The notes: generated from the letters alone by a model not told the origin. A stretch of DNA of 64,000 bases from Mariniphaga sp040772505 (GCA_040772505.1 JAXGYA010000002.1:1-64000); one strand, 5' to 3'. Counted from the stretch's first letter, positions 1 through 7,327 are shown. Numbers and translations are program-made.

Positions 1-77
1 TCATCTTTTGTGCAAGACCAACATAGTCCGGCAATTATCAGGTATAGAATGAAATTCTTTATGTGGTATTTTTTCAT
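1..77 (-). CDS. Partial lipoprotein, 5' end only
   Basis: The window edge cuts this gene. The minus strand reads MKKYHIKNFILYLIIAGLC, then W-S-C-T-K-D, before running off the left side. A basic start, a hydrophobic stretch and a cysteine near residue 23 look like a lipoprotein signal peptide, although the box before the cysteine (C-W-S) is not canonical. An alternative ATG lies two codons upstream at 83. It is co-directional with the lipoprotein gene ending at 156, so the two may be co-transcribed. The function cannot be judged from 25 codons. Confidence 0.5.
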   Translation of the reverse strand, partial: MKKYHIKNFILYLIIAGLCWSCTKD

Positions 78-155
78 GGACATTGTATTAAAATGAATAA
101 TGAAGCGATTACCCTATTAAAAGATTTAATGTTTTTCTTGCGTTTAACCAGTTGC

Positions 156-581
156 TTAGAAGGCATCTCCCAACGCTCCGTGGCGATCATTCTCAGGTCC
201 AACTTCAAATAATGCTATTACGTTGCTTCCATCAATGTTGGAACTAAAAAAGTATACTTGATGTGGTGTTTTTCTAAATCCAGTAAAAAACATTTTTTGA
301 CCGTCCGGTGAAACCCGAGGTCCATTACTATAAGGAAATACACCAAATCCTGAGGGCATACTTAAATTAACTCTGGTTTGGTTTGTTCCATCATAATTAG
401 CTGTCCAAATTTCATAATTATTTTCAAGGTTTGGAATCATGTAAACTATTTTATTCATTTGGGTTACCCCATTGGTTGTGTTTGGATCAGCATCAGCATC
501 TTTATCACAACTGGTTTGCAGAATACTAACGGAGATTGAAAATAGGAAGAATGCGATGGAACCTAATAGAAATTTTTTCAT
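156..581 (-). CDS. Short lipoprotein with a PD40/TolB-type propeller repeat
   Basis: 141 aa. The N terminus is a lipoprotein signal with Cys at about residue 25 (LQTSC), so export and lipid anchoring are expected. Residues 45-70 (IWTANYDGTNQTRVNL) and 85-120 (GPRVSPDGQKMFFTG, then SSNIDGSN) match the WD40-like PD40 blades of TolB-type surface lipoproteins. Family members with full propellers usually have several hundred residues; this one ends after about two blades (GDAF-stop), so it may be 3' truncated. The downstream neighbour is another lipoprotein start. No enzymatic role can be assigned. Confidence 0.6.
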   Translation of the reverse strand: MKKFLLGSIAFFLFSISVSILQTSCDKDADADPNTTNGVTQMNKIVYMIPNLENNYEIWTANYDGTNQTRVNLSMPSGFGVFPYSNGPRVSPDGQKMFFTGFRKTPHQVYFFSSNIDGSNVIALFEVGPENDRHGALGDAF

Positions 582-672
582 GATAGTAAGTTTTTCGTTG
601 ATATTAAATATTACTGTTGTTTATTAAAACTTGATACACAATATATGAACAATATTTCACTATGAGTGAGAC

Positions 673-1668
673 CTAATTCGGTTTTTTCAAAAACGATTTT
701 GATACATATCCAATATGTCCATTAACAGATACTTTATAATATAATTCTCCGCGGCTATCTAATACAACTACTTTTGCATTATTGGGACAACGATAAATTA
801 CTTTGGAATTCATTTTTGGTTCTATCCTCATTGGAATTTCTGAAAGCGGGGTATCAAATGAGGTCTCAAACTGTTGGTTGATTGAAGAATCATTTTTACT
901 TAGTAATTTTGATTTTGGCTTATAAGGATTATTATTAAATGTGTTTGGCTTGTTTTCTTTAGCATTATATGATTCATTTTGAACTTTATAATTATAACTG
1001 GAAATCAATGAATCAAAATAATCATAAAAATGGTCTTCAATTTTATTGAAATTAGATTGTATCGAATTAAAATAATAATCATCAGCAAAATCATAACTGC
1101 TTATTTTATTTACATAATCCCGGACATTTTTCCATAATTTTTCTCTTATGACTTTTGCATCATAAAAGCTTGGCAAAGATTTATCGTTATATAGTGTATT
1201 TAATAAATCTGATAATTCGTCAATCCTACGCTGAATCCAATCTTTTCTTAAATCATATTTTTTTTGCAATGTCATCCCAACTTCTCCCATTGCATCAACC
1301 GGATTCTGAGGTACATATTTATTAAATGTATTTTGGGGATTATCATCTATGCACCTACCTTTTACATTAGACCAACATCTGCAACATGGAATTCTTTCTA
1401 GCCTATTAATTGCTGTGTGTTCATCGGTATATTTAATTTCTCCTTTGCAATTGTTTAATCCCGGACAATCTGGACGACTGTGATAGGCATAAGCATATTG
1501 GCCGGTACAAATATATACCCGTTGTTGATTTTCAGCATCTGAAGAATTTTCTTCTTTTTTCTTGTCTTCTAAACATGAAACATTTAGATTGTCTAAGTAG
1601 TGTTCCGAATAACCAATAAAAGGGTGCAATTGAAAAAATATCAAAAAGGTAAATAATATCAGTTTCAT
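673..1668 (-). CDS. Secreted protein with Ada-like Cys motif and C-terminal SH3 domain
   Basis: 331 aa. Residues 1-20 form a signal peptide. Residues 50-100 carry a cysteine-rich knuckle starting VYICTGQYAYAYH, followed by a C-x5-C spacing and a CCRCW cluster. This resembles the Ada-type zinc-binding motif found in many Bacteroidota exported or nuclease-associated proteins. The middle (about 130-240) is charged, helical and Tyr/Asn-rich. The last 60 residues (VIYRCPNNAKVVVLDSR ... GYVSKSFL) match a bacterial SH3 fold, often a cell-wall binding module. There is no catalytic motif. The gene is AT-rich like the surrounding accessory region. Confidence 0.6.
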   Translation of the reverse strand: MKLILFTFLIFFQLHPFIGYSEHYLDNLNVSCLEDKKKEENSSDAENQQRVYICTGQYAYAYHSRPDCPGLNNCKGEIKYTDEHTAINRLERIPCCRCWSNVKGRCIDDNPQNTFNKYVPQNPVDAMGEVGMTLQKKYDLRKDWIQRRIDELSDLLNTLYNDKSLPSFYDAKVIREKLWKNVRDYVNKISSYDFADDYYFNSIQSNFNKIEDHFYDYFDSLISSYNYKVQNESYNAKENKPNTFNNNPYKPKSKLLSKNDSSINQQFETSFDTPLSEIPMRIEPKMNSKVIYRCPNNAKVVVLDSRGELYYKVSVNGHIGYVSKSFLKKPN

Positions 1669-1785
1669 CCCTTTGCAATTATTTCACCTATGTCCCAAAG
1701 ATGAAGGTTATACAAACAAATAAGCGTAGGACTGTAGCTTGGTTTGATTTTTCAAAAGAAGCTAACGCTTTTGGTTTCTCCTTAA

Positions 1786-1801
1786 TTATCATATATGATA
1801 A
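1786..1801. promoter_or_regulatory. Perfect 16-bp palindrome, likely XRE operator 1
   Basis: TTATCATATATGATAA reads identically on both strands. It lies 50 bp upstream of the XRE regulator gene, with a related half-palindrome just before that gene's start codon. Small XRE proteins usually bind such dyads and repress their own promoter, so autoregulation is inferred. Confidence 0.6.
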
Positions 1802-1830
1802 CCGCTATTCAAAGATAAAACAAAATATTA

Positions 1831-1848
1831 GTTGTCAGATATGATAAC
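1831..1848. promoter_or_regulatory. Imperfect palindrome, likely XRE operator 2
   Basis: GTTGTCAGATATGATAAC shares the ATATGATAA arm with the perfect palindrome at 1786 and ends 2 bases before the XRE start codon. Binding here would cover the translation start region. Two copies of the same dyad about 45 bp apart suggest cooperative binding. Confidence 0.55.
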
Positions 1849-1850
1849 TA

Positions 1851-2072
1851 ATGAAAATTAGCCAGCTTCAGCAAAAAATTGGTCAAAGAATCAGGGAATT
1901 GAGGGAATCCAAAGGGATTTCCCAGCAAAACCTTGCTGCTATTTGCAATTTTGAAAAAGCCAATTTATCAAGAATTGAAGCTGGCAGAACAAACCCAACT
2001 GTTTCCACTCTTTACAAAATCAGTCAGGCATTGGAGATAACCATTTCTGAATTAGTGAATGTTGAGGTTTGA
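1851..2072 (+). CDS. XRE-family helix-turn-helix regulator
   Basis: 73 aa, essentially one HTH_3/Cro-C1 domain (residues 10-68): RIRELRESKGISQQNLA, then the recognition helix region KANLSRIEAGRTNPT. Proteins of this size act as compact DNA-binding repressors of mobile elements or toxin-antitoxin-like loci. Two copies of a TTATCA-type dyad lie directly upstream, suggesting autorepression. Its 3' end overlaps by 21 bp the 3' end of the opposite-strand gene at 2052-2345. It is the only plus-strand gene in the first 7 kb, so it may control the opposing minus-strand run. Confidence 0.85.
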   Translation: MKISQLQQKIGQRIRELRESKGISQQNLAAICNFEKANLSRIEAGRTNPTVSTLYKISQALEITISELVNVEV

Positions 2073-2345
2073 GGATTGCATTTCAGAATAAATTAACTCC
2101 GACCATTTTTGTATTTTTTCATCCATGTTACAATAATCAGTTTCTTCAACTGCTTTTTCAATCAATGTAAAATACCGTTGATACAAATCATCGGTTTTAT
2201 TTCTGAATTCCATCAATGTCAATATTATTTCGCTGATATTCAGCGTGTAAATTGTGCAGTCGAAACCCAATTTTTCCAAAGCAAGTATGAACACCTGATT
2301 TCTAATTTGCTCTTGAATCAGGTGGGTTGCAAGTGATTTATTCAT
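2052..2345 (-). CDS. Hypothetical protein, mostly helical
   Basis: 97 aa, not recognised. It is predicted to be largely alpha-helical (LIQEQIRNQVFILALEKLG, FRNKTDDLYQRYFTLIEKAV), with no signal peptide or membrane segment. It ends inside the 3' end of the convergent XRE gene. It is co-directional with the minus-strand accessory genes above it but separated from them by 226 bp that contain several inverted repeats. The length, ATG start and soluble composition suggest a real gene; homologues should be looked for in other Bacteroidota mobile elements. Confidence 0.55.
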   Translation of the reverse strand: MNKSLATHLIQEQIRNQVFILALEKLGFDCTIYTLNISEIILTLMEFRNKTDDLYQRYFTLIEKAVEETDYCNMDEKIQKWSELIYSEMQSSNLNIH

Positions 2346-2384
2346 AGTGAATGATTTTTGAGAAGGTTAATTTTTAGCAGAATT

Positions 2385-2518
2385 AGCCTTTGCTCATTTG
2401 GTCAAAGGCTGGAGAAGGGTGAAAATTTATTAGTGGAAAGTGGTATCAAAAAAGCCTGTATTTACTTCCCATGTTCAACATTTTAGCCACTTTCCCCTCT
2501 TACTGGTATATTATACCA
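2385..2518. repeat. Cluster of three inverted repeats in an intergenic region
   Basis: Three dyads occur within 135 bp: AGCCTTTG/CAAAGGCT (2385-2392 and 2403-2410), GGAAAGTGG/CCACTTTCC (2435-2443 and 2487-2495) and the palindrome TGGTATATTATACCA (2504-2518). They lie between two minus-strand genes. The first could form a short RNA hairpin, but no T-tract follows it. The last looks like a protein-binding dyad. Confidence 0.5.
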
Positions 2519-2571
2519 TCCAAAGAAGAAAATGAAAAAATACTGTATGTATGAAAGCTGAGAATGGGAAT

Positions 2572-2946
2572 TCAATATTTTTCATCTGCGGCTTTTATTG
2601 TATCAGCATAGCTGTTTTGTATTGCTCTGGTTATTGCTTCCGTTTCCAAATCCACACCTTCAATCTCATTAAACCAGTCCCAAAATCGGTTAAATTTCTC
2701 AGGTTCATTTTCATCCCACTGGTTCAGAATGGTATCATCATAAACCAGAACAATTTCTGAATACCGGCCAAAATCATGGGTGAACCACTTTATTCTGTAT
2801 TCACACATGTGCCAGAATTCTTCTGGTATAGGGCAATTTTTTTTCAGGTATTCCAGTAATACCCTCATCTCTACCTTGTTTTTTTCAAAAAAGTCAGGAC
2901 TGCCAACTTGGGCAAATCCATTGCTTCCGATTACTAAATAGTCCAT
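2572..2946 (-). CDS. Hypothetical protein
   Basis: 124 aa, soluble, acidic and rich in Trp and Phe (WHMCEYRIKWFTHDFGRY, FNRFWDWFNEIEGVDLE). It has no signal peptide, membrane segment or known catalytic motif. It follows the DUF4120-like gene by 11 bp, which fits co-transcription. Function unknown; the context of element-type genes suggests an accessory protein of an integrated element. Confidence 0.6.
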   Translation of the reverse strand: MDYLVIGSNGFAQVGSPDFFEKNKVEMRVLLEYLKKNCPIPEEFWHMCEYRIKWFTHDFGRYSEIVLVYDDTILNQWDENEPEKFNRFWDWFNEIEGVDLETEAITRAIQNSYADTIKAADEKY

Positions 2947-2957
2947 AATTTTAAATT

Positions 2958-3269
2958 TTAAGTGTGAATTGACCAGCCCACTTCCTTATCAGTTGAAAGT
3001 GAAACTGAAAATGTTGGAGCACCACCATTCCCATAACCATCGAAAGGCCCATGAAATATAAATCCACCGTAAAGAATGAGCTTATCATTTTCAGTAATGG
3101 AGAATTCCATGGACAGAGGTGCAAAATCGCTGTAAAGGGTAACGGTATAACCTTTAGCAGAATAGGATTCAAGTCTGGAAAAGGTGTTGTTGAAATTTTC
3201 CAGTAAGTTGTTTTCTTTGGCAAAGGTCTTGATCTCATCAAGCCTGTCGTTTGAGTTATCTAGTATCAT
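2958..3269 (-). CDS. DUF4120-like protein
   Basis: 103 aa. The layout matches what I know of the DUF4120 family of Bacteroidota mobile elements: a helical N-terminal half, then a strand with YSDFAPLSMEF, a GGFIFHG segment and the C terminus GWSIHT. The family has no established biochemical role but is recurrent in conjugative transposons. The gene is preceded by an A-rich leader, an intrinsic terminator at 3293-3322 and the candidate structured RNA at 3333-3384. It is followed after 11 bp by the 124-aa gene. Confidence 0.65.
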   Translation of the reverse strand: MILDNSNDRLDEIKTFAKENNLLENFNNTFSRLESYSAKGYTVTLYSDFAPLSMEFSITENDKLILYGGFIFHGPFDGYGNGGAPTFSVSLSTDKEVGWSIHT

Positions 3270-3292
3270 TTTTTTTTTGTTTATTAGAAATG

Positions 3293-3322
3293 AAAAAAGG
3301 CAACTGGGAATGCAATTGCCTT
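3293..3322 (-). terminator. Intrinsic terminator upstream of the DUF4120-like gene
   Basis: On the minus strand AAGGCAA ... TTGCCTT pairs over 7 bp around a 12-nt loop and runs into six T residues. It lies 24 bp before the next gene's start, so it could stop transcription from the 58-aa gene or act as an attenuator. Confidence 0.65.
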
Positions 3323-3332
3323 GTTAAACCAG

Positions 3333-3384
3333 CCCACGGAGTTATCACCATCCTTGCATCAACAAGTTTACAGGTATCCGTGGG
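3333..3384 (-). ncRNA. Candidate structured RNA element
   Basis: A 52-nt block with nested complementarity on the minus strand. An outer 8-bp stem CCCACGGA/TCCGTGGG encloses a weaker ACC/GGT pairing, and inside that a CTTG-TTGATG-CAAG hairpin. Flanking CCAG/CTGG could extend the outer stem. It lies 10 nt before an intrinsic terminator and upstream of the DUF4120-like gene, in a 270-bp stretch without a gene. The architecture resembles a small structured RNA or cis-regulatory leader, but I do not recognise a named family. I found no hammerhead, twister or pistol core. Confidence 0.4.
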
Positions 3385-3539
3385 TATTTACTGGTTATTT
3401 GTGTTTGTATAGCGTTGAATTAGGCGTTTTCTTTTTCGGGTGGTAGTTTGTGTTGCTTTTGATAGAGAATTAAAAATATGCTTCCCTACAGGCGCAAATA
3501 AAGGATATCACTCTTTGGTTTGATTTTGGGCTGTAAAAC

Positions 3540-3716
3540 TCAGCTCATTTTTACAGATTGGTATTTTTCAGGAACAACCCTTCTTTCCGGAATAAAATAA
3601 GCACTGGGACCAACCTTGTCTTCAGCACCAACAGCAAGTATGGCCTCATCGTAAAACCATTGATATTCCATGTATTCCTGACATTCAGGCCAAGGAACTA
3701 ATATGTATGTTTCCAT
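3540..3716 (-). CDS. Small conserved-type protein of 58 residues
   Basis: A short gene with ATG at 3716: METYILVPWPECQEYMEYQW, then FYDEAILAVGAE and a tail GPSAYFIPERRVVPEKYQ. The ILVPWPE-x2-Q-x-YM opening and the AYF(I/V)PE segment are a pattern I associate with small proteins of Bacteroides-type mobile elements; this is from memory. The protein is soluble, acidic and Trp/Tyr-rich. Terminator-like hairpins flank it on both sides (3737-3775 upstream, 3293-3322 downstream). Function unknown. Confidence 0.65.
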   Translation of the reverse strand: METYILVPWPECQEYMEYQWFYDEAILAVGAEDKVGPSAYFIPERRVVPEKYQSVKMS

Positions 3717-3736
3717 TTTATTCGATTTAAATTGTT

Positions 3737-3775
3737 AAAAATCAGGGAGTCATTCTTATTGATGAACCTCCCTGA
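3737..3775 (-). terminator. Intrinsic terminator between two small genes
   Basis: TCAGGGAG/CTCCCTGA pairs over 8 bp (3742-3749 with 3768-3775). On the minus strand it is followed by five T residues. It lies between the 85-aa gene (ending 3952) and the 58-aa gene (starting 3716). The plus-strand side is also T-rich, so it might work in both directions. Confidence 0.6.
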
Positions 3776-3951
3776 ATTTTCCATTTTTTTCAGTGGTTTT
3801 AATTTTCACACACCCATCACAGGGAAAAACCGTCTCAAAAACTGGTTAAAAATTCAGCATAAAACCTATTGGGCTGATGAGTGGATTGCAATTTTTTAGA
3901 ATAATTATTTCACCTTTTCCCTTTAAACAGGGTTTTCGATGAACAGGAGAA

Positions 3952-4209
3952 TTACCCTTTGATTTCAAAGTACCAGAAATAATAAGCTCGTCCTTCAATG
4001 ATAAAAACCTCTTCAAGTTTCAGGGTCATTTTGACAGCATCAACAGCGTATTGATTTCCCTTTTGGAGTGGAGGAACGTCAACTTTGCAAATTACCAAGA
4101 AGGGACAATACAGTCGTTTCACCTTTCCTTTGTAATTCACCACAAGGATGCTGTTAGTACTGACGATTTTGAAGAGTTCCAGAATGTATTCACGATTCTT
4201 TTCATTCAT
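3952..4209 (-). CDS. Hypothetical protein
   Basis: 85 aa, not recognised. Alternating hydrophobic strands (ILVVNYKGKVKRLYCPFLVI, VFIIEGRAYYFWYFEIKG) suggest a small beta-barrel or sheet protein. There is no signal peptide. It follows the DUF3871 gene after a terminator hairpin and belongs to the same co-directional accessory run. It may be a small element-encoded nucleic-acid or protein-binding protein, but nothing in the sequence proves it. Confidence 0.55.
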   Translation of the reverse strand: MNEKNREYILELFKIVSTNSILVVNYKGKVKRLYCPFLVICKVDVPPLQKGNQYAVDAVKMTLKLEEVFIIEGRAYYFWYFEIKG

Positions 4210-4224
4210 TTTTCCATTATTATC

Positions 4225-4257
4225 AAAAAGCAGGGAAGGAGATATTCCCCTTCCTGC
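4225..4257 (-). terminator. Intrinsic terminator after the DUF3871 gene
   Basis: On the minus strand GCAGGAAGG pairs with CCTTCCCTGC (one bulged base) around a short loop and runs into five T residues. It begins 3 bp beyond the stop codon of the DUF3871 gene. Confidence 0.7.
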
Positions 4258-4260
4258 ATT

Positions 4261-5337
4261 TTAACTCAAAAACCAGCTCATCTGACTTTCGTGTTCCAGA
4301 GCCTGTAACAAACTTTCGGTAAATGTGAAAGCATTGACACTCCTGCCAAGAAATGAGTCGATATACGAGGTCTTGTTAGCCCCTGTGAACAAGCCATACA
4401 GCTTCCAAAGGTTAATGTCACCATTGGTATCCCGGCAAAAACTTTTATCGGTGTAATAATCCCTGGCAACAGCATTAAACTGACTGTCATTAAAACTCAA
4501 TGCAGGAATTTCCTTTTTCTGTGCTACAGGCAGATATTGATACAGCCTCGCTTTCCCAATCATTTGGGCAAACTGGTGCTCTGTCAGGGCATATTTGCCA
4601 AATTCCCGCATGGTGTCCAGATGAATTCGCATGTTATAGTTACCAATCAGGTCGAATACCCTTTTTACCAAATCCTGTAAACCTGAAACTCTTATTTCAA
4701 GAGCTATTCCATCGGTTGAAACCAGTAGATTGGTGCACACCTTGTTTTGAAAACCGATGAACACCTTAAATTTTTCAATGCTCTTTTTGCTGAACAGGCT
4801 TTCATGGTTCAATGCTCTCACGCCACCAATGGTTAATGAAAGTTCATTTCCGTGAATGGTATCAGCTATTGAGGGAACCTCTATCACAAACATCATCCTT
4901 TCGTAATATTTTGTCTTCTCCCAGTCTTCCAGTTCACTGACCTTTTTAGTTAAGGCGCTTGGTATGCGACCATTGATTTTGTGGCTCACCCTGATGTCAG
5001 GTTCCAGAATGGTTTCATTTTTGAAACACTGATTAACGACAAAATTTACTGAATCAATAAATTCAAAATGACTGACAGTTTTCTCATTATCACGAAATAC
5101 AGGAATTATACAATCATCTTTCAGGTGTTTTAATGTTACCTGTTCCGTGTTAGCTTCTATAAAAGCTTTTGGCTTTTCAGTCTTTTGAGAAGTGTTGGTT
5201 TCAATCACTTCTGGTTCGAGAATTTCTTCATCTTCCAATGTGTTTTCGGAAGTATTAAGCGCTGCCAGTTGATTTTGTCTGCTTTCAACAGCAGGAGTGG
5301 CAGGTATTCTGTTTGTACTAACGGGTCTGAGTTCCAT
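4261..5337 (-). CDS. DUF3871-family protein
   Basis: 358 aa from the preferred ATG at 5337 (MELRPVSTNR); an in-frame ATG at 5373 would add 12 residues but lengthen the overlap with the ATPase gene. Residues 1-70 form a low-complexity acidic linker. The rest is a folded domain ending in LWKLYGLFTGANKTSYIDSF, then GRSVNAFTF, which fits the DUF3871 family of Bacteroidota elements. The family's activity is not established. The gene overlaps the end of the Sak4-like ATPase gene by 20 bp, implying translational coupling and a shared DNA-processing role. Confidence 0.7.
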   Translation of the reverse strand: MELRPVSTNRIPATPAVESRQNQLAALNTSENTLEDEEILEPEVIETNTSQKTEKPKAFIEANTEQVTLKHLKDDCIIPVFRDNEKTVSHFEFIDSVNFVVNQCFKNETILEPDIRVSHKINGRIPSALTKKVSELEDWEKTKYYERMMFVIEVPSIADTIHGNELSLTIGGVRALNHESLFSKKSIEKFKVFIGFQNKVCTNLLVSTDGIALEIRVSGLQDLVKRVFDLIGNYNMRIHLDTMREFGKYALTEHQFAQMIGKARLYQYLPVAQKKEIPALSFNDSQFNAVARDYYTDKSFCRDTNGDINLWKLYGLFTGANKTSYIDSFLGRSVNAFTFTESLLQALEHESQMSWFLS

Positions 5338-6178
5338 TTTCTCCAATTTTAGTTTGATTAATAATTTGTGCATTTAATTCTTCTTTGCGTGCAATAGCAA
5401 GCGCTTCAATTTTTGTTCTGTATTCAGGATAATCACGATAAATATCACGCAACTTTTCTACCGATGTTGCATTTTGAATTTGCCGTTTAACCTCATCGAG
5501 GCTGGTTCCTTCATTGCACCACTTCAGAATGCGTTTTCCGTATTCCGGGGTGATGATAGCTTCCGGTTTGTCCATGAATAAACCTGTTCTGTCTTTAGAG
5601 GCTGTTGCGTTGTGCTTGATATCCAAATCAAAAACGATGGTGAATTCGTAATCCATACCATCACGGGTGATTCCTTTTAGCCCCAGCTTTTCAACAGCAT
5701 ATTTGCCGTTCTTTTCAACCATTGCATAATCGGTTTTGGTGCGAATGGTTGAAATAATATGACATGGGCTTTCGAGAATCTTTTGAACAAAAGCGTTATG
5801 CCTTGGGGTCATTTTTGCCCAATTGGTGAATGAGTTCCCTGGCATATTCCCATGAAGGTCCAATATACCTCCTGAGCCATCCCATTCATGCGTTATGCTG
5901 TCAATGATAATCACATCCATTGAAGCGTTCTCACACACCTCTATGGCTTTAATATACCTCTCTGGCGTGAAAGGTTTAGAGAGCTGAAGGACGTTGTAAT
6001 TGCCTAAATTCGAGTATAAATTTGCACTGTAATTTTCTGAATCAATCACCGCAATTTTATTCCATGTGGTTATTCCACTTGCCAGCAAAAGTGCTGACAT
6101 CGTTTTTCCGGAGCCTGATGGCCCAGATAAAGCAAGTTTTATTTTGGCTTGCTTCCGTTGTGCCTTATGTAGTTCCAT
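5318..6178 (-). CDS. Sak4-like phage/element AAA ATPase
   Basis: 286 aa from ATG 6178 (MELHKAQRKQAKIKLALS); the longer frame would need a TTG at 6202. Walker A is GPSGSGKT at about residues 19-26 and Walker B is DVIIIDSITHEW. This RecA-like P-loop domain belongs to the AAA_24/Sak4-type group, which acts as single-strand annealing or recombination mediators in phages and integrated elements. An ssDNA-binding partner is expected; the 128-aa gene just upstream is a positional candidate. The C-terminal 60 residues are helical. The 3' end overlaps the DUF3871 gene. Confidence 0.8.
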   Translation of the reverse strand: MELHKAQRKQAKIKLALSGPSGSGKTMSALLLASGITTWNKIAVIDSENYSANLYSNLGNYNVLQLSKPFTPERYIKAIEVCENASMDVIIIDSITHEWDGSGGILDLHGNMPGNSFTNWAKMTPRHNAFVQKILESPCHIISTIRTKTDYAMVEKNGKYAVEKLGLKGITRDGMDYEFTIVFDLDIKHNATASKDRTGLFMDKPEAIITPEYGKRILKWCNEGTSLDEVKRQIQNATSVEKLRDIYRDYPEYRTKIEALAIARKEELNAQIINQTKIGENGTQTR

Positions 6179-6216
6179 TTTGTATATATATTTAGTATTC
6201 AATTAATTACATCTAT

Positions 6217-6243
6217 AAAAAAAGAGCACCCAACTGAGTGCCC
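6217..6243 (-). terminator. Intrinsic terminator between the 128-aa and ATPase genes
   Basis: On the minus strand GGGCACTC-AGTT-GGGTGCTC forms an 8-bp stem with G-U pairs and a tetraloop, followed by seven T residues. It lies 15 bp after the stop of the 128-aa gene and about 40 bp before the ATPase start, so read-through or attenuation may set the ratio between the two proteins. Confidence 0.75.
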
Positions 6244-6257
6244 TTTTCAACAGCCTG

Positions 6258-6644
6258 TTAAAAAGCTGTTTTCAATTTCAGACTTGGCTGTTTCTCTGCC
6301 AAAGCTACTTCCGGTTCTCCCTCGAACACAGCTTCCTCAAGGGTAGCTCCTTCCGGTACGTACACCCACCTGTGCGATAATTCCAGCACTTCTCCGGTGT
6401 CTTTGTTCGTCCACTCATAAGCATCACAGCTCATGCGCTGAACACTACCGGGTAATCTTTCACCGATGAATTCTTTTGCTGTTACTTCGTCAAACGTGCT
6501 GGGAATCGAACAAGATTTAACCGTCGCGTACGTGTTCCCAGTTAGCTTAGATTGAACCAAGCTCAGGCCTCCCTGAAGAATCAGGGCAATGAATTCTCTG
6601 CCATCCTTAGCCTGACGGATAGCATAGTCTTTTACAGTTACCAT
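6258..6644 (-). CDS. Hypothetical element protein, possibly nucleic-acid binding
   Basis: 128 aa, not firmly recognised. Residues 1-55 (VKDYAIRQAKDGREFIALIL, then LVQSKLTGNTYATVKSCSIP) look like paired beta strands. The centre has WTNKDTGEVLELSHRWVYVP, and the tail is acidic. It is the first gene of the minus-strand run that continues with the Sak4-like ATPase and DUF3871. In such modules an SSB-like protein often precedes the ATPase, so that role is possible by position only. Confidence 0.55.
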   Translation of the reverse strand: MVTVKDYAIRQAKDGREFIALILQGGLSLVQSKLTGNTYATVKSCSIPSTFDEVTAKEFIGERLPGSVQRMSCDAYEWTNKDTGEVLELSHRWVYVPEGATLEEAVFEGEPEVALAEKQPSLKLKTAF

Positions 6645-7327
6645 AATAAATTGATTTTTAAATTGTTAATAATTTGAATTTCGAGACCCGGGGCTTACCC
6701 CGATGTCTCTCTGGAACGTGCGGGGGGTTTGGATGGAGTGGACTACCGTTTCACTCGCACAGAATATTTTGGGTTGGGAAATTCAGGGGTAAAAAAATAA
6801 GTTGGGAAATGAAGGTGGGGGGTATAGGTTGATCGAATTTTTTAGAGGGGGTAGGTCAATGGGCTGTTTATGTAGAATAAGAAAATTGATTTTATTTCTG
6901 GAAGCAAAATAATTGAAATGGTTAAAAAAATCAAATCATTGTATATCAGTGCTTTAAAAATAATGAGGTTGGTTAACTTTTGTAATTGACGTGCTGAAGA
7001 CTAATGAAGCTGGTTAAAAAGTTAAAAAGAAGAGCTGAAGGCAGAATTAACGTGTTATTCGCTCAATACGTCGTGTTTTCTCCAAAAAATATTCTTGCAT
7101 CTACGGCAGGATGATTAACGAATGTCACTATTTTACGTGCGTAAAAAAAAAGGAGTTTTTACTACTTAATTATTCAATATAAAGTATTTAATATTAATAT
7201 ATAGAACAATAATATAAAGTACTTGTCTACAGTATTTTATATTATTTTAGAAGAACTTGTAAGTTCGAAATATATTATTATTTGAAAATGTAAATTCGAT
7301 TTTGTATATTTACATAAAAAATTTGAC
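6645..7327. other. 680-bp gene-free region between divergent genes, possible control or origin region
   Basis: I find no convincing gene. A strong hairpin sits at 6683-6709 (GAGAC-C-CGGGG-CTTA-CCCCG-AT-GTCTC), just upstream of the minus-strand run. A TTTACG-TG-CGTAAA dyad lies at 7132-7145. From about 7150 to 7327 the sequence is extremely AT-rich, with many TATAATATT-like words, before the plus-strand HTH gene. Divergent transcription, an AT-rich tract and dyads would fit a replication or transfer origin or a shared promoter region, but no iterons are clear. Confidence 0.4.

Noticed and set aside
2109..2336. 75-codon plus-strand frame
   Set aside because: Lies wholly antisense to the 97-aa gene, has an improbable Phe/Ile/Cys-rich composition and no motif; the minus-strand gene is better placed.
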